Position numbers and translations under genes: made by a program. DNA of 64,000 bases from Rhizobium bangladeshense (GTDB lineage Bacteria > Pseudomonadota > Alphaproteobacteria > Rhizobiales > Rhizobiaceae): positions 248,001-312,000 of the forward strand of contig NZ_CP071615.1 in NCBI RefSeq assembly GCF_017357245.1, read 5' to 3'. Below are positions 29,644 through 38,130 of the stretch, one piece after another. How positions within the stretch are numbered: the stretch's first letter is position 1; each line of letters begins with the position of its first letter. The notes beneath the pieces were generated by a model. That model was not told the origin of the DNA. It saw nothing but the letters and a program-made list of their open reading frames with translations, and did not search any database.

Positions 29644-30852
29644 ATGAAGACATACAGGCCATTAAGCGAAACCTCCGCTGCGAAGATTACACGCCAATCG
29701 CAGATGTTGTCAGCGAAGTTGCAGTCTCTTCGCACCGATTTGTATCCGCCGAAAGCGATGAAATCGTTGCGCACGTTTAAATCGCGCGACGTGGCCACCA
29801 TGCTTGGGATCGCAGGATCTACCCTTCGACAGATGTCATTGGACGGCGAAGGTGCGATGCCAGAGAGGCTGGAGAATGGCCGCAGGAGCTACACGCTCGC
29901 CCAGGTCAATGAGATCCGGAGATACCTGGCGGTGAAGCGGCCCATGGAAGCTTTGGATTTCTTGCCGCGCCGGCGTCCCGGTGAGAAGTTGCAGGTTATC
30001 GCGGTTGCGAACTTCAAGGGCGGATCGGCCAAAACGACGACGACCGTTCATCTCGCCCACTATCTTGCGCTGGCGGGTCTGCGGGTGCTCGCGATCGATC
30101 TTGACCCGCAGGCATCCTTGTCGGCCATGTTCGGCTATCAGCCGGAGGTCGATGTCAGCGACAACGAGACCGTATATGCGGCGATTCGTTATGACGACGA
30201 CAACCGCCGACCGATACGCGACGTCATTCGCAATACCTATTTTGACGGAATCGATCTCGTACCGGGCAACCTGGAGCTCATGGAATACGAGCATGTGACG
30301 CCGCAGGCGATCGCAAGCGGCGGCGGCCGCGGCGACGGGATCTTCTTCCGGCGGCTCGGCGCCGTCATAAACAGCGTCGAGGAAGACTATGATGTCGTCG
30401 TGATCGACTCGTCGCCGCAACTGGGCAATCTGACCCTGGGCGCGCTTTGTGCTGCGACCTCGCTGCTGATCACCGTTCAGCCGGCTATGATCGACGTTGC
30501 CAGCATGAACCAGTTCCTGGCGATGGTGAGCGATGTCATGCACGTCATCGAGGAGCGTGGCGGTATTCTGGAACACGATTTCATCCGATATGTCATCACC
30601 AGGCACAATCCGAACGACGTTCCGCAGGTGAACGTCGTCGCGCTTCTGCGCTCCCTGTTCGGCGAGGACGTGCTGGCGCCAGCGGTGGTGGAGACGACCG
30701 CAATCGCCAGCGCCGGCCTTGAGAAGAAGAGCCTTTACGAAATGGCGCATGGTTCGGTTGGTCGGGACACGCTTACGCGCGCCCTGGATTCCGTCGACGC
30801 GGTCAATCTCGAGATCTTCAACCACCTCAAATCGGTATGGGGACGGTTATGA
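29644..30852 (+). CDS. repA: RepA2, ParA-type partition ATPase of the second repABC
   Basis: 402-residue paralogue of RepA1 with the same order of parts: N-terminal DNA-binding region (RDVATMLGIAGSTLRQMS), deviant Walker A KGGSAKTTT, LAIDLDPQASL and VVIDSSPQLG. Intact and full length. The protein differs from RepA1 throughout, so it represents a separate lineage, not a recent duplication. The stop overlaps repB2 (ATGA). Confidence 0.95.
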   Translation: MKTYRPLSETSAAKITRQSQMLSAKLQSLRTDLYPPKAMKSLRTFKSRDVATMLGIAGSTLRQMSLDGEGAMPERLENGRRSYTLAQVNEIRRYLAVKRPMEALDFLPRRRPGEKLQVIAVANFKGGSAKTTTTVHLAHYLALAGLRVLAIDLDPQASLSAMFGYQPEVDVSDNETVYAAIRYDDDNRRPIRDVIRNTYFDGIDLVPGNLELMEYEHVTPQAIASGGGRGDGIFFRRLGAVINSVEEDYDVVVIDSSPQLGNLTLGALCAATSLLITVQPAMIDVASMNQFLAMVSDVMHVIEERGGILEHDFIRYVITRHNPNDVPQVNVVALLRSLFGEDVLAPAVVETTAIASAGLEKKSLYEMAHGSVGRDTLTRALDSVDAVNLEIFNHLKSVWGRL

Positions 30853-31882
30853 CAAATGCCAAAGAACGCTCCAGTCGGATGAAAAGTCTGTTCGCGAACG
30901 TCGATTCCGCGGAGCTTGCCAAGCAAATCTCAGCTGGGCCAGCGGTGAAAGTCGGATCTGGAGCCTTCAAATCGATGGACCGGGCCTTCGTTGCCGTCGA
31001 GGAGGAGAATGAACGCCTCCGCCTGCAATTGAGCGGCTCTGAAGCCATTGTCGAAATTGACTCCGCTCTTGTCGTTCCCTCCTTTGTCAGGGACCGCCTC
31101 GATATCGAGGGAGATCCGCAGTTCCAGGGTTTCGTTGATGGCATTCGGGAAAGGGCCAGAGGCTTCCCATCCTCGTTCGCACCTCCCCCGACAGGCAAGG
31201 CTACTTTCAGGTCGCTTACGGCCACAGGCGTTTGCGCGCCTGTCAGATCCTTGAACGGCCGGTGAAAGCCATCGTCCGCAATCTCTCCGACGATGAACTG
31301 GTGGTCGCTCAAGGTATCGAGAATACCGAACGCGCCAATCTCTCCTTCATCGAGCAGGCGTTCTTTGCCGCGACGCTCAAGGCGCGCGGCTTCCGGCGGG
31401 AGACGATCGCCGCCGCGCTCGGCAGGGCGGATGGCAAGCTGACCTACCTTTCGATGCTGATTGGAATCGCGGAACAGGTCCCCGCCGAACTGATCGGCAG
31501 AATTGGTCCGGCTCCCTCGATCGGCCGCCCGAAGTGGGAAAAGCTCGCCGCCCATTTCAAGGATGGGAAGGCTCCGGCCGCCGCCCAGGCGATCATCGAT
31601 AGGGTGTCCTCGACGGCTGTATGGGCCGCTGCCACGAGCGATCAGCGCTTCGCTGCGCTGATGAGCGCGCTCGAACACAACGCGGCAAGAGGAAACCAGG
31701 GCGAAGAGGTCGACGTCGGCGGCGGCGCCGTGATCACCGCGAAATCTTCGCGTTCTTCAACGCTTATCACGATTCCGGAAAGCAAGGTGCCCGGCCTGTC
31801 GGCCTGGCTCGTCGAAAGGCTTCCGGCGCTGGTGGAGGAGTACCGAAAGCAAACGGGAGGAGGCGCCGATGGGGTAGGCTGA
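30849..31882 (+). pseudogene. repB: RepB2 partition protein, frameshifted
   Basis: ParB-family gene of module 2 broken by one base. Frame 1 from 30849 (MTNAKERSSRMKSLFANV) is correct to FQGFVDGIRE and then becomes nonsense (RARGFPSSF), stopping at 31265. Adding one A to the AAA run at 31150-31152 restores EKGQRLPILVRTS and VAYGHRRLRACQILERP, after which the second frame continues (VAQGIENTERANLSFIEQAF) to 31882. As read, the protein loses the DNA-binding domain. A homopolymer sequencing error is a fair alternative. Confidence 0.88.
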
Positions 31883-31894
31883 TTCAGAAATAGG

Positions 31895-31990
31895 AAAGGG
31901 CCCACCGACGGCAATCGGCGAACCCTTGAAATCCTGGCCGACAGTACGAAAGCGTCCCATCGACATCAGCTCTTACACACTGATTCTATG
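31895..31990 (-). ncRNA. Counter-transcribed antisense RNA between repB2 and repC2
   Basis: The repB2-repC2 gap has a minus-strand hairpin (AAGGGTTCGCCGA-ttgc-CGTCGGTGGGCCCTT, 31927-31895), the terminator position of the repABC antisense RNA. The start is approximate. Same logic as in module 1, with unrelated sequence. Confidence 0.55.
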
Positions 31991-32115
31991 ACGGACCGCT
32001 GGCACAATCAACCCCTGCGTAACAGCCGGGAATGAAAAATTGCGCCCGTCTGCTGGCTTTCATCAACAAGAATCTCGATGGAGCCGCACGCCAAGGCGTT
32101 GCGGGCAGCTAGCTC

Positions 32116-33393
32116 ATGACAGAAGAAACAGCAATCGCATCGTTCAGACGCGTCAGTCCGGCCATTCTCGCAAGCGCGCGGATGGCGATGGCCAACGACA
32201 TACCGGACACCTCGAAGTCGGAGATCTCTCACCTGTTGAAAAAGGCAGCGCCGATTCTTGGGATCGACGGCGCGACCTATCATGCCCTGGACATTCTCCT
32301 TGGCCTCTCGGGCCCCGATGATTGGAAAGGAACCCGGCGACCGATCGTTGCCATCTCGAACGCCATGCTAGCCGAATATATGCGGCGCTCCGTGCGCACG
32401 GTGACACGTTGCCTGCGCAGGATCGTTGAGGCTGGAATCGCCGCCTACCGTGACAGTCCGACCGGCCGGCGTTTCGTGGATCGCGACAAAGGCGGGATGA
32501 TTACCAGCGGCTTCGGGCTTGACTTCACACCAGCGCGCGTACGGCTGGAGGAGATCAAGGAGAGCGTCGAGAACTATCAGAGGGAACTCAAGGCCAGCAA
32601 GGATGCACGTCGCGCTGTCACGAGGCTACCCAGAGCAATCATCGATGCCTGCGAGGAGTTCCCGGAAAAGTCAGATATCTGGAGAAGCTCCGCGCAAGCA
32701 ATCATCGATGGTGTGGCCAGCCGGGCAGAACAGGCAAGCGGTCTCGAATCACTCTACGCAGAGGTTCTTGAGTATGCGGAGCAACGCTTCCAGGAGCATG
32801 AAATGTCATCCGCGGGTGACACCAGCGTCACGTCCACTACTGATACAATCCCTAAAATCTTTTCTGATAGTAATGAACGGACCCGCTCTATCGAGCGAGA
32901 CATAATTCCACCTGACGACGGCTCCGCCGCCGAAATGGCTTATGAAAATAAGCCTGAAGCGGCTGCGGGTGACATGCAAAACCGATTGCGGCAGGCAGAA
33001 AAGACGGCTGGTGATATACAGGGTGCCGTTCTTGCTGCTGTGTCGATTGGCTTGCTGCAGGTTGGGTGCCGCGCGGCACAGGAATGTGTCAGCGTGGAAT
33101 TTCGCCGATGGTCCGATGTTGTCGGCGCGGCCGAAGTGATGCGGCGCATGATCGGCCTGTCGGAGGCTGCATGGGTGGACGCTGTAGGGAGGGTCGGCCG
33201 TACTGCTGCGTCTGTCATCTTGGCGACCGTGCTCGAAAAATCTTTGCGTGACTCGTACCTGATTGCAAAGCCCGGGGGCTATTTCCGTGCAATGGTCGAC
33301 CGGTCGGTCGATGGAAGTCTTCACCTCTCAAAAAGCGTTTACGGTCTTGCGCAAAGCGAGATGAATACACGCGAGAGAAGGGCGAAAAGGTAA
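32116..33393 (+). CDS. repC: RepC2, replication initiator of the second repABC
   Basis: 425-residue RepC-family initiator. It contains the conserved N-terminal region (YHALDILLGLSGPDDWKGTRRPI, AEYMRRSVRTVTRCLRRIVEAG, FVDRDKGG), a hydrophilic linker with an AT-rich coding stretch (about 32810-32890, candidate origin), and a C-terminal block ending AKPGGYFRAMVDR. Intact, so module 2 could still replicate even though RepB2 is broken. Clearly divergent from RepC1. Confidence 0.93.
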   Translation: MTEETAIASFRRVSPAILASARMAMANDIPDTSKSEISHLLKKAAPILGIDGATYHALDILLGLSGPDDWKGTRRPIVAISNAMLAEYMRRSVRTVTRCLRRIVEAGIAAYRDSPTGRRFVDRDKGGMITSGFGLDFTPARVRLEEIKESVENYQRELKASKDARRAVTRLPRAIIDACEEFPEKSDIWRSSAQAIIDGVASRAEQASGLESLYAEVLEYAEQRFQEHEMSSAGDTSVTSTTDTIPKIFSDSNERTRSIERDIIPPDDGSAAEMAYENKPEAAAGDMQNRLRQAEKTAGDIQGAVLAAVSIGLLQVGCRAAQECVSVEFRRWSDVVGAAEVMRRMIGLSEAAWVDAVGRVGRTAASVILATVLEKSLRDSYLIAKPGGYFRAMVDRSVDGSLHLSKSVYGLAQSEMNTRERRAKR

Positions 33394-33403
33394 CAGCTGT
33401 TAC
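33390..33403. repeat. parS: parS-like palindrome at the repC2 stop
   Basis: GTAACAGCTGTTAC, a 14-bp perfect palindrome that includes the repC2 stop codon. Its centre (CAGCTG) is shared with the module 1 sites but the flanks differ, as expected if each RepB reads its own centromere. Confidence 0.5.
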
Positions 33404-33589
33404 TCCGCCCTTAGGCTTGCGGAATGGATTAATCGCGACGAGCTTTGCGTTGAAGTCGCTGCAGAATAGATCGAGTTCAGGGGCGTCGTCTTGCCATCCG
33501 GTCGGATGGGCGGCAACGGGAGCGGGCGCAGACAGAAAGAGTGGTTGTTTCCTCGGGTATTCGTTTGCGCCTGAAGTCGATTGGATCGG

Positions 33590-33778
33590 ATGTGGATGTT
33601 TTCTGCGGTTATCGACCAGGCGGTCCATGGCAACCCGGCCATCATCACTCGACACGGCAAAAAGGAAGCCGTGGTGCTTTCGTTCGAGGAGTATGAAAAG
33701 CTATCCCGCGTGCCAAGCTTTGGCCGTTTGTTGGCAGCGTTCCCCGGCAATGAGCCGGCCCGAGACGCTGATCTTTGA
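33590..33778 (+). CDS. Phd/YefM-type antitoxin, short N-terminus
   Basis: About 62 residues: FSAVIDQAVHGNPAIITRHG, then KKEAVVLSFEEYEKLSR, the Phd/YefM antitoxin fold, ending with a toxin-neutralising tail. Family members normally start some ten residues earlier (a short strand plus a K-N/A-R-F turn); here the sequence before FSAV looks shortened (MWMFSAV). The start is ATG 33590 or an upstream TTG at 33581. It overlaps the toxin start by one base (TGATG). Confidence 0.75.
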   Translation: MWMFSAVIDQAVHGNPAIITRHGKKEAVVLSFEEYEKLSRVPSFGRLLAAFPGNEPARDADL

Positions 33779-34212
33779 TGTTCGTAGTCGATACGACCGT
33801 CATATCCGCGCTCGCCCCGTCCAAACGGCAAAGTTCCGCCCAGCTGGTCGAATGGCTCGACAAGGCAAGTTCGCAATTGTTTTTGTCGGTCATTTCAGCC
33901 GCTGAGGTCAAATCCGGGATCGCCAAAGCCGAGCGGGATGGCGCGACCGCCAAGGCACAGCGGCTAAAAGATTGGTGGGAGAGCATCGAATATCTCTACG
34001 CGCAGAAGCTGTTGTCGTTCGATCTGAGATGCGCGTGTGCTGATGGCCGGATTCTTGATGACCCTCGCGCCCACCAGCCGGGTTTTGAAGACATTGCGAT
34101 AGCCGCCACGGCTAAAGTACATGGGTTGACGGTCTTGACTCGCAATATGCGCCATTTCAGGCCCTTGGGCGTTCAAGTACTCGATCCGTTCGAGGCATTG
34201 CCGGAGTTATAG
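33778..34212 (+). CDS. PIN-domain toxin (VapC family)
   Basis: 144-residue PIN-domain ribonuclease toxin. Acidic residues are in the expected order: VVDTTVISAL near the N-terminus, SAAEVKSGI, and PGFEDIAIAATAKVHGLTVLTRN near the C-terminus. Paired with the upstream Phd-like antitoxin by a TGATG overlap. Its location just after repC2 fits a plasmid-maintenance addiction module. Confidence 0.88.
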   Translation: MFVVDTTVISALAPSKRQSSAQLVEWLDKASSQLFLSVISAAEVKSGIAKAERDGATAKAQRLKDWWESIEYLYAQKLLSFDLRCACADGRILDDPRAHQPGFEDIAIAATAKVHGLTVLTRNMRHFRPLGVQVLDPFEALPEL

Positions 34213-34300
34213 GGGAGGGGGCTTTCTCTGGAAGTCCGGCAGCTCAAGTGAGATTGGTCAGGAGACGAGGAGTTCTCCGTCGTACCGAGTTCATCCTGGT

Positions 34301-35485
34301 TTAAAGCAGCCGCGCCGCGCGACCACTGCGCCTGGTCGCGTTGTTATAGTAGCTTGCTGCCTGTTGCACGGATCGGTGGCGCGACTGCTCCATCGCCTCG
34401 GGAAGGGGAATGCCGCGATTGGCCGCTTCCGTCAGATATCCCGATCGGATCCCGTGTGCAGAAAACTCCCCCGGCTCCAACCCGGCCATCTCCGCCCGCT
34501 GCTTGATGATCGCGTTGACCGACTGCGGATCGAGCGCCCGCCGCGACACCGTGCCCCAGCGCCCGATCGCCCGAAACACGCTGCCCTTCTCGATTTTGGC
34601 GGCCGCCAGCCAGGCGTTGAGCGCCTCGACAGGTCGGCCGGTCAGATAGACCACCTCATCCTGTTCGCCATCGGACGTCTTGGTGCGGCCAAGATGAATG
34701 GCGAGAGAGGGGAGGGGAGAGCCGCCGGGCACCTCGATCGGCGCCTCGACAGACAGCTGTTCGACGCGCAATCCGGCGATTTCGCTGCGCCGGCGGCCGC
34801 CGGAGCCGAAGGCGACCATCAGGATCGCCCGGTCACGAAGATCAGGCAGACTATCGGTCGCGCAAGTCGCCAGCAGTTTTGCCAGCACGTCGCCGGTCAC
34901 CGCCTTGGCGCTCTTGCGGCGGCGCTGTCTCGGGACGGCGCGCACAGCCAGACGAATGGCAGACTTGAGGGCAGGGGAGGCGAAGGCGCCATTCAGGCCA
35001 CGCCACTTTGTCAGGGTCGACCAGCTGGCCAGCCGCCGGCGCACCGTATCCGGCGCGTGCGGGCCAACGGATTTCAGAAAGCCTTGGCGCCGGAGGTTGT
35101 CGTCGACGTCATCCGGCATGCCATGATCGGGGTCGTTCGCACGTTTCTCCGGATCCCACAGATGGTGTGCGACGAATTTGAGCAGCAGCGCCTCGGGTGC
35201 CGGCCAGTGCAGCGACCGGCCGGTCGCGGCCAATCCCCAGGCTTCGAGATAGGCGAGATCGGAGGTGAGAGCCCGCAGGGTATTGTCTCCCATGCCCTGA
35301 TTGACGAGGTGGCGTAACGTCTCGACATCCTGGTCTGTCAGCAGCTCGGCGAGCTCGTCGCGGCGCTCCATCGGCAGCACGGACGCGATGGTGTCGAGTT
35401 CTTCGGCGCGGCGCGCGACAGCACTCAGGGATGTTTTGGCTTTGGCCACGATCGCTCCAAAATCACTGGATTCGGTGGCCTTCAC
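34301..35485 (-). CDS. Tyrosine recombinase / phage-type integrase
   Basis: 394-residue XerC/XerD-like recombinase. It has an N-terminal SAM-like core-binding domain (about 55-170) and a catalytic domain with Arg in GSGGRRRSEIAGL, H-x-x-R in SAHGIRSGYLTE, H in QSRHRSVQQAA and Tyr in SYYNNAT. It catalyses site-specific recombination. A diverged fragment of a homologue lies at 28982-29240 in the same orientation, so repABC2 and vapBC sit between two recombinase copies. Similar recombinases are common near repABC on Rhizobium plasmids and may resolve plasmid multimers. Confidence 0.92.
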   Translation of the reverse strand: MKATESSDFGAIVAKAKTSLSAVARRAEELDTIASVLPMERRDELAELLTDQDVETLRHLVNQGMGDNTLRALTSDLAYLEAWGLAATGRSLHWPAPEALLLKFVAHHLWDPEKRANDPDHGMPDDVDDNLRRQGFLKSVGPHAPDTVRRRLASWSTLTKWRGLNGAFASPALKSAIRLAVRAVPRQRRRKSAKAVTGDVLAKLLATCATDSLPDLRDRAILMVAFGSGGRRRSEIAGLRVEQLSVEAPIEVPGGSPLPSLAIHLGRTKTSDGEQDEVVYLTGRPVEALNAWLAAAKIEKGSVFRAIGRWGTVSRRALDPQSVNAIIKQRAEMAGLEPGEFSAHGIRSGYLTEAANRGIPLPEAMEQSRHRSVQQAASYYNNATRRSGRAARLL

Positions 35486-35647
35486 GGCCGTGATTTGCGC
35501 CGATTCTCACCAATTTGCGCCGCGAAATCAACAACCATCGATAATGAAGACTTATCGGATGTGAGCGACCGCGGATACATTTATCAGAAGTACCGAACCG
35601 TAATGCGCATATAGCTTTCGTTTAACGAATCATTTACCATAAATTCA

Positions 35648-36784
35648 ATGTTTTATGAACTCACAAAATTGCCCATCCAGAGCCTGCTGCGGCCGATCTC
35701 CGAGGCAGCGGTCTCTCTTGCCCGTCTCGACGAGCGCATTGCCCGCTCTCCCGTCGGCGAGGGCTTTCTCGAGCGCTCGCATTTCCTCGAGGCGCATGCC
35801 TCGCTCTGGGTCGATGGCGAACTCGTCCATCTCGAAGACCTCGTCCTGCATGACTCGCTCCGGGATATCCGCGCACCGACCCACGAACTCACCATCGCCC
35901 GCGACATCCTGAAAACCCGACGCCGCATCGCAGCCCATCCGCCCGCTTGGGCTCTCTCTGCTCAAGGCCTCGCTTCGCTGCGCGGGCAGGCGTGGCCTGC
36001 AGCATCATTGGGTGGAGACGGGGAGGGGGTGCGGGATGGGAGCGTTGAGGTGAGCGACGCTTGGGCCGAGGTAAGGGAAGTCGAAGATCCTGACAATGAC
36101 AGGCTGGGCGATGCGTTTGCCGCGATCGATGCGGTGCTAGCCCGTTCCGAGGCCGCGATCGAGGAGGCGAAGAAGCCGCCGGGCCGAGTAAAGAGCACTC
36201 CGGACAAGGATCCGTTCGTTTACGACCTCGGCTGGCACGAGGACGAGCGGCTGGCGGAGTGGCAGGCGGTGGTGGCTCGGTCCCAGGATCTGCCGCCGGT
36301 CCTGCAGGCCATCGTGGCGCTCGATGCCTGGAACGAGATCGCCGTCCTCCAGCACGCCCCCTGGCTCGGTCGGCTGCTGGCCGCCGCGATCCTGCGCGAG
36401 GGCGGCGTTACCACCGGCAGCCATCTCGTCGGCATCAATCTCGGGCTCAAGGCGGTTCCCGTCGATCGGCGCCGGCATCGTGATCGCGAGACGCGGTTGC
36501 TGGCGATATCGAGGGCGCTCACGATTGCTGCGCAGACGGGGCTCAAGGAGCATGACCGGTTGGTGCTGGCGCGGCAGATGATGATGCGCAAGCTGGAGGG
36601 GCGGCGAACGTCGTCCAGGCTGCCAGAGCTGGTCGAGTTGGTCATGGCGCGGCCGCTGATCTCGGCTGGCATGGTGGCGAAGACGCTTGAGGTGACGCCT
36701 CAAGGCGCGCGGCGGATCGTGCAGGAACTGGGGCTTCGCGAGATGACGGGCAGGGGGAGGTTTCGGGCGTGGGGAGTGGTGTAG
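35648..36784 (+). CDS. RHE_PE00001-family protein (DUF1612 plus HTH)
   Basis: 378-residue protein of a family almost confined to rhizobial plasmids (DUF1612 with a C-terminal helix-turn-helix, [20 protein letters not shown] followed by [20 protein letters not shown]). The N-terminus, [20 protein letters not shown], with [26 protein letters not shown], is Fic/DUF4172-like in layout, but no catalytic HPFxxGNGR motif is seen. Function unknown; a regulatory DNA-binding role is plausible. Divergent from the recombinase across 162 bp. Confidence 0.85.
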   Translation: MFYELTKLPIQSLLRPISEAAVSLARLDERIARSPVGEGFLERSHFLEAHASLWVDGELVHLEDLVLHDSLRDIRAPTHELTIARDILKTRRRIAAHPPAWALSAQGLASLRGQAWPAASLGGDGEGVRDGSVEVSDAWAEVREVEDPDNDRLGDAFAAIDAVLARSEAAIEEAKKPPGRVKSTPDKDPFVYDLGWHEDERLAEWQAVVARSQDLPPVLQAIVALDAWNEIAVLQHAPWLGRLLAAAILREGGVTTGSHLVGINLGLKAVPVDRRRHRDRETRLLAISRALTIAAQTGLKEHDRLVLARQMMMRKLEGRRTSSRLPELVELVMARPLISAGMVAKTLEVTPQGARRIVQELGLREMTGRGRFRAWGVV

Positions 36785-36930
36785 TGGCGCAGTCTCGGTT
36801 GAGGGCTCACCGGCCCTTGATATGTCAGGATTTCGTCAAATAAGTAACCGCACCGTTGCAAACTCAATTGCGCTCGGATAGTCCAAAAACGTTAGAGTTA
36901 TATTCAACTTTTGTTTGCAAATCTGGTCTT

Positions 36931-37902
36931 ATGTTGCCTCGCGATTACAGACTGCACGAGCTAAATGAGGACGAGTTCGAAAGACTCGTCGTCCGCATTT
37001 GCGTGCGTTGGCTCGGCGAGGGTGTAACGCCTTTTGCACGTGGACGGGACGGCGGCCGAGACGGAAAATTCCACGGGACCGCCAACACCTTTCCAAGCAC
37101 GGCTTCACCGCTGTCTGGGCATTTCGTCCTGCAGGCCAAGCATATCGCTGCGCCAAACAAATCATGCTCCGATCCTGATTTCGCAGGGCTACTCGCGAAG
37201 GAACACGAGAAGATCAAACGCCTTAATGGTGAGGGCATCTGTGATCACTACCTCGTTTTCTCCAACCGAAAATATACGGGCGGCGCGGATGAGAAATACA
37301 TGAAGGATCTCAAGGCGCTTGGTGTGACATCCGCACACATTATTGGTGTCGAGCGTCTTCACCTAGCTCTCGACGATTATCCTGATATTCGCGAAACACT
37401 GCCGAATTTGCTCGATCCTTCGCCATTTCGCTTCAATCCAGACGATCTGGCTGAGGTAATCGGGGCGCTCCATTCCTACACCAAGGACGACGGGCGAAGC
37501 GCCTTCGAGAGCGCCTTCGACTTTGAGAAGTTGAAAATGCCGTTGAAAAACAAGCTCAACGGGGTTTCAGACGAGTATTATGGCCAAGTAATCGTTGCAC
37601 AATCCATGCCGCATTTCGACCGAGTGGCGCAATTCCTACAAAATCCGAGGAACGACGAGTTCGCAGCGCTGTATCACGATGCCGCCGACGAGCTGAAGCA
37701 GAAGATCATCGCAAAGCGCGCCCAGTTCGGAGCGTTCGACGACATCTTCCTATTCATGTATGAGCAAATTCAGCAGAAACGCGACGTTTTGAAGGGCAAG
37801 CGACGCCTCATTTCGATCCTGCTGCACTATATGTATTTCAATTGCGATATCGGGATCAAGCAGCTGGAGGAAAACGAAGATGTCGTCCATGCTGACGCCT
37901 AA
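36931..37902 (+). CDS. ABC-3C system effector, nuclease-like N-terminus with ABC-3C C-terminal domain
   Basis: About 323 residues. The N-terminal part has ELNEDEFERLVVRICVRWLG, GRDGGRDGKF and GHFVLQAKH, an arrangement like Mrr-type restriction-endonuclease folds (acidic residues followed by Q-x-K). The C-terminal half is all-alpha and ends LLHYMYFNCDIG, as in ABC-three-component C-terminal domains. It is followed by an overlapping small middle-component gene and an SMC-like ATPase. The start at ATG 36931 is chosen; the frame opens from a TTG at 36856. Likely an anti-phage or anti-plasmid effector. Confidence 0.75.
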   Translation: MLPRDYRLHELNEDEFERLVVRICVRWLGEGVTPFARGRDGGRDGKFHGTANTFPSTASPLSGHFVLQAKHIAAPNKSCSDPDFAGLLAKEHEKIKRLNGEGICDHYLVFSNRKYTGGADEKYMKDLKALGVTSAHIIGVERLHLALDDYPDIRETLPNLLDPSPFRFNPDDLAEVIGALHSYTKDDGRSAFESAFDFEKLKMPLKNKLNGVSDEYYGQVIVAQSMPHFDRVAQFLQNPRNDEFAALYHDAADELKQKIIAKRAQFGAFDDIFLFMYEQIQQKRDVLKGKRRLISILLHYMYFNCDIGIKQLEENEDVVHADA

Positions 37903-38128
37903 GAAGCACCTGAACCTCGATACCTCGCTGCTGCGCGTGTTCTCGCTTGTCCTAAAGGAGCTGCAAAAGCGCGGTGTTTGCGAGTTCGAGAAGCTGCGCG
38001 GTGTTGTCATCCGGCGGGTTGGGCCGGATGGGGAACTTTCGTTCCTCCCCGCTCTCGACCTGCTGTTTTTGCTCGGTAAGGCAGAGTACCACATCAAGAA
38101 CGACACTCTCGAATACAAGGCCGATTGA
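37880..38128 (+). CDS. ABC-3C middle component
   Basis: 82-residue protein: KHLNLDTSLLRVFSLVLKEL, then LSFLPALDLLFLLGKAEYHI, the short winged-helix-like pattern of ABC-three-component middle components (I believe close to the MC6 group). It overlaps the effector gene by 23 bp and the ATPase follows after 2 bp. It is thought to bridge the ATPase and the effector. The start could be the second ATG (37889, MLTPKKH). Confidence 0.75.
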   Translation: MSSMLTPKKHLNLDTSLLRVFSLVLKELQKRGVCEFEKLRGVVIRRVGPDGELSFLPALDLLFLLGKAEYHIKNDTLEYKAD

Positions 38129-38130
38129 CA

